From the NCBI GenBank assembly GCA_014383605.1, contig JACNHM010000165.1:3571-9113 (forward strand): a stretch of 5,543 bases of DNA, given 5' to 3'. Position 1 is the stretch's first letter. Every line of letters begins with the position of its first letter. Position numbers and translations under genes: made by a program. Below are positions 1-5,265 of this stretch, one piece after another. This DNA is from Chloroflexota bacterium. Its GTDB lineage: Bacteria; Chloroflexota; Anaerolineae; UBA3071. The notes beneath the pieces are model-generated. The model was given only the letters and a program-made list of their open reading frames with translations. It did not search any database and was not told the origin of the DNA.

Positions 1-851
1 CCATCAACTGGGGCGACCCGCGCACGTGGGGCCGCTTCTGGTGGCTGGTGAGCGGACAGCTTTACCGGGAGGCCGTCCTTGGTGTGCCGCTGGCGCTGAT
101 CCCGGGGCGGCTCTCCGCCTGGGGACACCTGCTGCTGCAGCAGTTCGGCTGGTGGGGCTGGGCGCTGGCCCTCATCGGGATTTGGTGGTTGAGCCGCCGC
201 GACCGCCCGGCGTTGGGCTTCAGCCTCTACGCCTTTGCCGCCTACAGCCTCTATGCGCTGGGCTACGACCGGGCCGACTCCTACGTCTACCTGCTGCCGG
301 CCTGTCTGATGGTCGCCTTCTGGCTGGGCCAGGGGCTGATCACGCTGCTGCAAGCCGCTGCAAGATTGCGGATTGCGGATTGCGAATTGCGGATTGCTGG
401 TTTGCTCCTGGCGGTGTTTGTAGGGCTGTCGCCGTTGCTGCCGCTGCTGGGCAACTTCGCCGCCCACGACCTGCGACAGGAGCGGGAGGCCGCCGACTTC
501 GCGGCGGCGGCGCTGGCCGCGGCGGAACCGGACGCGCTCATCGTCAGCGGCGGCGACCGCACGACCTTCGCCCTCTGGTACCGCCGCTACGCCTTGGACG
601 AGCGGCCCGACGTGACCGTCGTCAATGCCAGCCTGTGGGGCTTCGACTGGTACCGGCGCACGTTGGCGGTGCACCATCCGGTGGTGGCGCTGCCGGACGG
701 CGCAACGACGCCGCCCGACCTTCCGGAGCTGATCCGCGCCAACCTGCGCCAGCGAGCGGTCTACGTGACCGAGGACGCCCGCGGCACGGCTGGCGACTAC
801 CGGCTGGAAGCGGCCGGGCCGCTGTACCGGCTGCGGCCCCAGGAAGATTGA
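1..851 (+). CDS. DUF2723 / protein O-mannosyltransferase-like membrane protein, 3' part
   Basis: This is the C-terminal 282 residues of a gene whose start lies left of the window; the reading frame is open from base 3 and stops at TGA 849-851. The fragment opens with INWGDPRTWGRFWWLVSG, which resembles the conserved end of the DUF2723 (PF11028) region. About four hydrophobic segments follow (fragment residues ~49-66, 73-92, 96-118, 134-150). A soluble tail then contains SGGDRTTFALWYRRY and ERPDVTVVN (~182-208), the gDxxTFxLWY...RPDVxVVN pattern typical of this family. Family knowledge: these are multi-pass GT-C-like proteins thought to transfer lipid-linked sugars at the outer face of the membrane; the substrate here is unknown. 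Residues 122-133 (LRIADCELRIAG) are encoded by a heptanucleotide repeat and look like a secondary in-frame insertion between two membrane segments. A GTG at 48 is an internal Val codon, because homology continues upstream of it. Confidence 0.85.
   Translation, partial: INWGDPRTWGRFWWLVSGQLYREAVLGVPLALIPGRLSAWGHLLLQQFGWWGWALALIGIWWLSRRDRPALGFSLYAFAAYSLYALGYDRADSYVYLLPACLMVAFWLGQGLITLLQAAARLRIADCELRIAGLLLAVFVGLSPLLPLLGNFAAHDLRQEREAADFAAAALAAAEPDALIVSGGDRTTFALWYRRYALDERPDVTVVNASLWGFDWYRRTLAVHHPVVALPDGATTPPDLPELIRANLRQRAVYVTEDARGTAGDYRLEAAGPLYRLRPQED
364..398. repeat. Heptanucleotide tandem repeat inside the DUF2723 gene
   Basis: Five consecutive 7-mers are seen: GATTGCG three times (364-384), AATTGCG (385-391) and GATTGCT (392-398). 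Three units make 21 bp, so the array can expand or contract by threes without breaking the frame; it encodes the repeat LRIADCE/LRIAGLL. The composition is more AT-rich than the surrounding gene. Confidence 0.85.
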
Positions 852-854
852 GAT

Positions 855-1017
855 GGTCAGCGGAAGAGCGGAATGATCGGAAGTTCTCCTTTCCGCTGAT
901 GGGACACGGATTCGACGGATGCGACGGATTTTCACGGATTGTTACTTGTTTCATCAAACCCGTGAGAATCGGTCCAATCCGTGTCATCCGTGTTCTATTT
1001 GCGCTGTTCCGCTGACC
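855..1017. repeat. Imperfect inverted-repeat intergenic element with ACGGAT repeats
   Basis: The 182-bp gap between the DUF2723 and DUF4012 genes is nearly filled by a symmetric unit. The ends, 855-872 and 1000-1017, are an 18-bp inverted repeat with two mismatches; the outer 11 bp (GGTCAGCGGAA / TTCCGCTGACC) are perfect. Inside, GACACGGATT (903-912) pairs with AATCCGTGTC (976-985). Between them are degenerate ACGGAT copies on the left (905-938) and ATCCGTGT copies on the right (978-992). TTCCGCTGA occurs at 891-899 and again at 1007-1015. This looks like a small non-autonomous element or a REP-like hairpin; no coding capacity is evident. It could also act as a transcript-stabilising or attenuating structure. 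Confidence 0.65.
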
Positions 1018-1024
1018 CAGATTG

Positions 1025-1030
1025 GGAGGA
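1025..1030 (+). promoter_or_regulatory. Shine-Dalgarno of the DUF4012 gene
   Basis: GGAGGA lies three bases before GTG 1034. The spacing is short but acceptable, and it decides the start. The in-frame TTG at 1022 would place the Shine-Dalgarno inside the coding sequence. Confidence 0.7.
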
Positions 1031-1033
1031 CGT

Positions 1034-2929
1034 GTGAAAATCAAACGCCGTTGGATCGTGCTGGGAGTGATCGCCGTTCTGCTGCTGGCGCTGGGCTTCT
1101 GGGCCGGCAGCAAGGCCCTGCGGCTGTGGCGGCATCTGGACTCGCTGCGGGCCACGCTGCCGCGGCTGGAGGCCCGCGCTAATCCCGAGGCCTTGGGCGA
1201 CCTGCAGCCCGACGACTTCGCCGCCCTGCAGGAGGATTTCGCCACCCTGGCCGATGACCTCACCGCCATCCAGGAGGAGGCGGCGCCTTTTCTCCCGCTG
1301 ACCCGCATCCTGGGCTGGGTGCCCACCTACGGCGACGACATCCAGGCCGCGCCGGACTTGCTCGACGTGGCCGTCGGCGTGGCCGGGGCCGGCCGCACGA
1401 CGCTGGCGGGCGTGCAGCCGCTGCTGGCGGCCTGGCAGCAGCCGCCGGCCGACGCGGCGGGCAGTCTGCTGGAACGGGTGCTGCCGCCGCTGGTGGAAGC
1501 ACAGCCGCGCCTGGCCCAGGCGCAGGCGGAGCTGGCCCAGGTCACCGCCGCCCGCGCGGCGATGGACGTTTCCCGCCTCTCGCCCCGCGTGGGCGGGCTG
1601 GTGGAGCGGCTGGACCGCTACCTGCCCCTGCTGAACCTGGCCGTGCAGGCGGCGCAACTGGCGCCGAACCTGCTGGGGGCCGAAGAGCCGCGCAGCTACC
1701 TCGTCCTGGCCCAGAACAACGCCGAGTTGCGCGCCACCGGCGGCTTCATCAGCGGCGTGGGACTGCTGCGGCTGGATGGGGGCCGCATCGTCGAGCTGAG
1801 CTTCCAGGACAGCTACACCGTGGACGACTTCAGCAAGCCGCACCCGCCGTCGCCGCCGCCGTTGCTGAAGTACATGAAGGCCGAGATCCTGGTGCTGCGA
1901 GACGCCAACTGGTGGCCCGATTTCCCCACCTCGGCCCAGGCCCTGGCCGACCTCTACGAGCTTGACCAGGGGATTGTGGTGGACGGCGTCATCGCCGCCG
2001 ACCTGACGGCCATCGAGTTGCTGGTGGGCGCCTTGGGGCCGCTGCGCCTGGAGGGATACGATCAGCCCGTGACCGGCCAGAACGTGTTGGAGTTCATGCA
2101 GGCAACCTGGGAGGCCCCGCTGGAAGGGCCCTCCTTCGACGTCTGGGCCGAAGGCGAGCGGGAGCAGCGACGGGAGTGGCTGCAGCACCGCAAGGACTTC
2201 ATGGGCATCCTCATGGACGGCATCCTGGCCAGACTGGAAGGCAGCGGGGATCTGCAACTGGGCCGGCTGGTCTGGGCGCTCAACCGCAGCCTGGACGAGA
2301 AGCACGTGCTGATCCAGGTGAACGATCCGGCGGCGGCGGAGTTGCTGGCCGCCGCCGGCTGGGACGGCACGCTGCGCCCCGGCGAAGGTGACTTCCTCCT
2401 GGTGGTGGACAGCAACGTGGGCTTCAACAAGGTCAACCCCCGCATCGAGCAGGGCATCAGCTATCGGGTGACGCTGCAGGGGGATCGTCCCCGCGCCGAG
2501 CTGACGCTGCGCTACCGCCACACCTCCACCGTGCGTCTGGAAGAATGCGTCCACGAGGCCTACTACGGCGAGAGCTTCGAGGAGATGATGGACCGCTGCT
2601 ACTTTGACTACGTGCGGGTGTACGCGCCCGCGGGCAGCGAGCTGCGGGAGACCAGTGGCTTCGAGCCGGACAGTGTGGAAAGCCTGGCCGGCGAGCGGGA
2701 CACGCAGGTCTTCGCCGGCCTCTTGGTCATGGCCCCCGGCGACGAACAGGAGATCACGCTAAGCTACGATCTGCCGCCCGCGGCGATGGCCGACGGGACG
2801 TACCGGTTGCGCGTGCAGAAACAGCCCGGCACCGGCGCGCTGCCGCTGCACGTCCAGGTGACCGGCGCGGCGGAGGCCGATTTCGAGACCACCCTGGCCA
2901 CGGATCAGGAGTTTGTGGTAGACTGGTAG
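1034..2929 (+). CDS. DUF4012 domain-containing membrane-anchored protein
   Basis: The protein is 631 residues from GTG 1034. The N-terminus (KIKRRW followed by a hydrophobic stretch at ~7-25) is a signal anchor, so the bulk should lie outside the cytoplasmic membrane. Residues ~30-200 are alanine/leucine-rich and helical, and include GWVPTYGDDIQAAP. The DUF4012 (PF13196) hallmarks follow: YLVLAQNNAELRATGGF (~222), a proline-rich PHPPSPPP segment, DANWWPDFPTSA (~290), VDGVIAADL (~316) and, towards the C-terminus, VVDSNVGFNKVNPRIEQ. A final beta-rich region contains YVRVYAPAGSEL, with cysteines at ~505 and ~522 that might pair. Family knowledge: DUF4012 proteins occur in Chloroflexota, Actinobacteria and candidate phyla, often near exopolysaccharide or envelope genes; the biochemical activity is unknown. 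It follows a glycosyltransferase-like gene and precedes a phosphoesterase by 51 bp, consistent with an envelope operon. Its TAG stop (2927-2929) is supplied by an octamer repeat. Confidence 0.88.
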   Translation: MKIKRRWIVLGVIAVLLLALGFWAGSKALRLWRHLDSLRATLPRLEARANPEALGDLQPDDFAALQEDFATLADDLTAIQEEAAPFLPLTRILGWVPTYGDDIQAAPDLLDVAVGVAGAGRTTLAGVQPLLAAWQQPPADAAGSLLERVLPPLVEAQPRLAQAQAELAQVTAARAAMDVSRLSPRVGGLVERLDRYLPLLNLAVQAAQLAPNLLGAEEPRSYLVLAQNNAELRATGGFISGVGLLRLDGGRIVELSFQDSYTVDDFSKPHPPSPPPLLKYMKAEILVLRDANWWPDFPTSAQALADLYELDQGIVVDGVIAADLTAIELLVGALGPLRLEGYDQPVTGQNVLEFMQATWEAPLEGPSFDVWAEGEREQRREWLQHRKDFMGILMDGILARLEGSGDLQLGRLVWALNRSLDEKHVLIQVNDPAAAELLAAAGWDGTLRPGEGDFLLVVDSNVGFNKVNPRIEQGISYRVTLQGDRPRAELTLRYRHTSTVRLEECVHEAYYGESFEEMMDRCYFDYVRVYAPAGSELRETSGFEPDSVESLAGERDTQVFAGLLVMAPGDEQEITLSYDLPPAAMADGTYRLRVQKQPGTGALPLHVQVTGAAEADFETTLATDQEFVVDW

Positions 2930-2965
2930 GTTGGTAGATTGGTAGATTGGTAGATTGGTGGATGG
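2918..2965. repeat. Octanucleotide tandem array GTAGATTG across the DUF4012 stop codon
   Basis: Six 8-bp units are read: GTAGACTG, GTAGGTTG, GTAGATTG three times, then the degenerate GTGGATGG. The last 12 bases of the DUF4012 gene lie within the array, and the stop TAG is part of the second unit. Because 8 is not a multiple of 3, TAG falls in all three plus-strand frames, so any reading frame entering the array ends. The minus strand (CAATCTAC repeats) has no stops. Confidence 0.9.
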
Positions 2966-2973
2966 GAGGAGGG
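2964..2973 (+). promoter_or_regulatory. Shine-Dalgarno of the metallophosphoesterase gene
   Basis: GGGAGGAGGG directly follows the octamer array. AGGAGG (2967-2972) ends 8 bases before GTG 2981, which is near-ideal spacing and fixes that start. The ATG at 2962 is in another frame and stops after eight codons. Confidence 0.8.
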
Positions 2974-2980
2974 CAGGCTG

Positions 2981-4924
2981 GTGGGTGACAAGAACGAAGC
3001 TTACAATCTTCTCGTCGTCAGCGATCTGCATCTGAGCGAGGGGCTGGACAGCGCCCGCGGCAAGTTCTCACCGCGGGAGGACTTCTTCTTCGACGGCGAG
3101 TTCGCCCGCTTCCTCGCATACCACGCCCGTCTGGCCGACGAAGAGCCCCGTTACCGGGGACGCCGCTGGAAGCTGATCCTCAACGGCGACGTTTTCTGCT
3201 TCCTGCAGGTGGTGGCCAAGCCCCGCGACCCGCTCTACACCTTCGATCGGGACGAGGAAGGGTGGCAACTGCTGCCGGAGTTGGCCGCTGGTCAGCGCTG
3301 CACCGCCGCCAACGGCAGCCTGCGGCTGGAAGCCTCCTTCAGCGGCCAGTCCTCCCAGCAGGCCGTCGTCGTCGTCCATCCCCCCGGCGGCATGGACGTC
3401 TCCGGCACCGCCCGCCTGCGCGCCCGCGTCTACGCGCCGCCGGAGGCCCAGGACGTCTCCGCCGCCTTGCGCCTGATCCTCGGCTCCGACCAGGCGGAGA
3501 GACAGTCGCCGTGGGTCAGCCTGGAGCCGGGGCAGTGGCACCAGGTCACCCTGGAATTGCCGGAGGGCCAGCAACAGGTGCAGGCGGTGCAACTGCGGGT
3601 GGCCAGCAGCGCTGCCCAGAGCGGAACCTTCTGCCTGGACGAGGTGTGGGCAGAGCCGCGGCTGTCCCCCCGCGAGGAAAAGTACGGCCTGGGCACCACC
3701 GCCGAAGAGGCGGCCTGGAAGCTGCGCTGCTGCGGCGCCGGGCATCCCGGCTTCTTCCAGGCCCTGGCCCGCTTCCTGGCCGCCGGCCACCGGGTGGTCT
3801 ACGTCAAGGGCAACCACGACGTGGACGTCCACTGGCCGCTGGTGCAGGAAACCTTCCGCGATCTGGTGATCGAGGCCGCGGCGCAGTGCCCGGACCTGAC
3901 GGGGGCGGACACCGCGCAGATGCGGGCCAACGTGGCCTTCTGCCCCTGGGTCTACTACGAGCCGGGCCTGGCCTACGTCGAGCACGGCAACCAGTACGAG
4001 CCGGCCAACTTCTTCCGCGACTTCCTCGACCCCGTGCTGCCCGACGACCCGCAGCGGCTGGAGCTGCCCCTGGGCTCCTTCTTCGTGCGCTACCTCTTCA
4101 ACTTTCTGGAGACCATCCACCCCTGGGCCGACAACGTCAGGCCCGCCTCCAGCTACGTCGGCTGGGCCTTCAAGCGGGAACCGCTCAACATGCTGGGCAT
4201 CATCGTGGACAACCTGGGCCTCGTCCTGCAGGCGGTGTGGGAGGCCTTCCGCAAACGGGCCGTGGTGCCCAAGGTGGATCGCTCCGTGCTGGCCAGGATG
4301 GCGGCGCGGCGAGGGCTGCTGGCCGGGTTGCCGCCCGAGGCCATGCAGGACGTCGCCGCGGTGAGCCTGGACTGGGTGGCCGGCTGGTGGCGGCGCATCC
4401 TGCGCACGCTGGCGCTGGGCGGCCTCTCCTTCGTCTTGCTGATCGGTGTGGTGGTGCTGTTGTTCCGGCCGCTGCTGGACTTGATCCGCCGGGGGCTGAC
4501 CCGCATGCCCTGGCTGATGACCGTGGCGCAACTGGCGGGCTCGGCGCTGCTCTTCGTCGTGCGCCGCGTCGTCCAGCGCAAGGCCGAGAGCGAGGCCGAG
4601 GATTACCTGCGCCGCGCCGCGCAGGACGTCGCCCGCATCCTGAGCAAGCACGGGCTGGCGGTGCCCTACCTGGTCTTCGGGCACACCCACAACGCCGAGG
4701 TGATCAAGCTGCCGCGGCAGCCGGAGCTGCCCTACGACCAGTGGTACGTCAACACCGGCACCTGGGTGCAGGTGCTCAGCGAGGAGGAGCGGCTGATACG
4801 CGACCGCAAGCAGTTCAGCTTCGTGGAGATCGTGCCCGGCGAGGAGCCAGGTCGGCCAACCTTGTGGCAGTGGAACGACGATGCCGAGCGCCCGGCGCCG
4901 GTGCTGCTGCTGAACCAGGCATAG
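2981..4924 (+). CDS. Membrane-anchored calcineurin-like metallophosphoesterase with nested CBM-like domain
   Basis: The protein is 647 residues from GTG 2981. The metallophosphoesterase motifs occur in order: SDLHL (Asp15, His17), NGDVF (Asp70), KGNHD (Asn278, His279, Asp280), VEHGNQ (His335) and FGHTHN (His568, His570), followed by WYVNTGTW. These are the two-metal ligands of the family; the nearest known type is the UDP-2,3-diacylglucosamine hydrolase (LpxH)-like group, but the substrate cannot be read from sequence. The last position of GDxxD is Cys73 instead of Asp. Between motifs II and III, residues ~86-227 look like a beta-sandwich carbohydrate-binding module: FDRDEEGW at the start, DVSGTARLRARVYAP in the middle, PWVSLEPGQWHQVTLEL, then GTFCLDEVWAE. 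The core resumes at EEKYGLGTTAEEAAWKL. Two hydrophobic helices (~477-495 and ~511-527) lie between His335 and GHTH, and would anchor the enzyme to the membrane. It follows DUF4012 closely and probably shares its transcript. The metallophosphoesterase call is firm; the nested domain rests on pattern alone. Confidence 0.9.
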   Translation: MGDKNEAYNLLVVSDLHLSEGLDSARGKFSPREDFFFDGEFARFLAYHARLADEEPRYRGRRWKLILNGDVFCFLQVVAKPRDPLYTFDRDEEGWQLLPELAAGQRCTAANGSLRLEASFSGQSSQQAVVVVHPPGGMDVSGTARLRARVYAPPEAQDVSAALRLILGSDQAERQSPWVSLEPGQWHQVTLELPEGQQQVQAVQLRVASSAAQSGTFCLDEVWAEPRLSPREEKYGLGTTAEEAAWKLRCCGAGHPGFFQALARFLAAGHRVVYVKGNHDVDVHWPLVQETFRDLVIEAAAQCPDLTGADTAQMRANVAFCPWVYYEPGLAYVEHGNQYEPANFFRDFLDPVLPDDPQRLELPLGSFFVRYLFNFLETIHPWADNVRPASSYVGWAFKREPLNMLGIIVDNLGLVLQAVWEAFRKRAVVPKVDRSVLARMAARRGLLAGLPPEAMQDVAAVSLDWVAGWWRRILRTLALGGLSFVLLIGVVVLLFRPLLDLIRRGLTRMPWLMTVAQLAGSALLFVVRRVVQRKAESEAEDYLRRAAQDVARILSKHGLAVPYLVFGHTHNAEVIKLPRQPELPYDQWYVNTGTWVQVLSEEERLIRDRKQFSFVEIVPGEEPGRPTLWQWNDDAERPAPVLLLNQA

Positions 4925-4948
4925 CCCTGCCATTGCCCCCGACGCGCC

Positions 4949-4978
4949 GAAGCCCCAGTCACTGGACTGGGGCTTCTT
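4949..4978 (+). terminator. Hairpin terminator after the phosphoesterase gene
   Basis: GAAGCCCCAGTC (4949-4960) and GACTGGGGCTTC (4965-4976) form a perfect 12-bp stem closed by an ACTG loop, 24 bases after the stop. The T-run is short (CTTCTT), so termination is plausible but not textbook. On the minus strand no T-run follows, so it is oriented for the plus-strand genes. Confidence 0.8.
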
Positions 4979-4983
4979 GACTA

Positions 4984-4998
4984 TCCGCTCCATCGGCT
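4984..4998. repeat. Left copy of 15-bp direct repeat
   Basis: TCCGCTCCATCGGCT is identical to 5217-5231. The identity is exactly 15 bp; both flanking bases differ. The two copies bracket the inverted-repeat element and look like a target duplication or a recombination footprint. Confidence 0.75.
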
Positions 4999-5007
4999 CC
5001 CCCTGTT

Positions 5008-5030
5008 GGCTCGGAGTTGTACTCCGAGCC
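5008..5030. repeat. Left REP-like hairpin
   Basis: GGCTCGGAGT-TGT-ACTCCGAGCC has a perfect 10-bp stem and a 3-nt loop. GTTG (5005-5008) sits at its 5' foot. The core GAGTTGTACTC is the reverse complement of the core of the right hairpin. Confidence 0.85.
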
Positions 5031-5180
5031 GGGGCTCTTTAGGATTTCGCGGGGTAAGCGCGGATTTTAGCGCATGACACCCCCGTATCTAGGTGGTCAG
5101 CCTGTGAAATGCCCAGATGTGGTGTCGAACGAATGTTCGCCCCGCGAAATCCCAGAGACCCCGAGCCGGAAAGCACTGCC

Positions 5181-5203
5181 GTGGCAGAGTACAACTCTGC
5201 CAC
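5181..5203. repeat. Right REP-like hairpin, inverted relative to the left one
   Basis: GTGGCAGAGT-ACA-ACTCTGCCAC has a perfect 10-bp stem and a 3-nt loop. Read on the minus strand it has the same GAGTTGTACTC core as the left hairpin and the same GTTG at its 5' foot (CAAC at 5203-5206 on plus). The outer stem bases differ but still pair, so the pairing is conserved although the sequence is not. Confidence 0.85.
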
Positions 5204-5216
5204 AACCACGGAAAGT

Positions 5217-5231
5217 TCCGCTCCATCGGCT
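5217..5231. repeat. Right copy of 15-bp direct repeat
   Basis: TCCGCTCCATCGGCT is identical to 4984-4998, 233 bp away. It overlaps a small hairpin, CGGCT-GGG-AGCCG (5227-5239), which lies 27 bases past the clpB stop and has no T-run on the minus strand, so it is at best a weak clpB terminator. Confidence 0.75.
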
Positions 5232-5265
5232 GGGAGCCGCCTCTGCCTCGTTTCCGGATGACCCC

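Larger units (their letters stand above)
4999..5216. mobile_element. REPIN/BIME- or MITE-like inverted-repeat element
   Basis: The gene-free stretch between the convergent phosphoesterase and clpB genes is built from two inverted arms. The left arm has a hairpin at 5008-5030 followed by GGGGCTCTTTAGGATTTCGCGGGG (to 5054, written here only to show the pairing; the key part is GGATTTCGCGGGG at 5042-5054). The right arm has CCCCGCGAAATCC (5140-5152, a perfect 13-bp reverse complement), then an extra ~18 bp, then a hairpin at 5181-5203. The centre (5055-5139) has smaller pairings: GACACC 5076-5081 with GGTGTC 5121-5126, and CGAAC-GAAT-GTTCG 5126-5139. No open reading frame of note lies inside. 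Family knowledge: inverted REP pairs (BIMEs/REPINs) are moved by RAYT (TnpA-REP) transposases acting from elsewhere. It could alternatively be a structured RNA. Confidence 0.6.

Noticed and set aside
939..965. Promoter in the AT-richer part of the 852-1033 spacer
   Set aside because: TTGTTAC-like bases are present but no convincing -10 box at proper spacing; the AT-richness is explained by the repeat element.
26..1015. Long plus-strand reading frame overlapping the DUF2723 gene
   Set aside because: It is a GC-rich shadow frame with Arg/Gly/Pro/Ala-rich composition and no family signature; it runs across the intergenic repeat element.
1022..1033. TTG at 1022 as the DUF4012 start
   Set aside because: The Shine-Dalgarno GGAGGA would then be inside the gene; GTG 1034 follows it directly and starts a typical KIKRRW signal anchor.
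995..2554. 519-codon minus-strand open frame opposite the DUF4012 gene
   Set aside because: His/Gln/Arg/Gly-rich translation typical of the antisense of GC-rich genes; the plus frame has clear DUF4012 motifs.
2918..2965. CRISPR array
   Set aside because: Units are 8 bp in direct tandem with no spacers.
2759..3031. Minus-strand frame translating as repeated TNLPIYQS
   Set aside because: It is only the stop-free reverse reading of the octamer array, with no start signal or homology.
2981..4924. Calling the phosphoesterase lpxH
   Set aside because: Motifs resemble that group, but the length, membrane helices and nested domain differ, and the likely phylum generally lacks lipid A, so the substrate cannot be assigned.
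3262..4980. Plus-strand open frame inside the phosphoesterase gene
   Set aside because: Out-of-frame shadow with low-complexity Ala/Gly/Arg composition and no recognisable domain.
3068..4993. 641-codon minus-strand open frame opposite the phosphoesterase
   Set aside because: Antisense shadow; the plus strand has all metallophosphoesterase motifs and a good ribosome-binding site.
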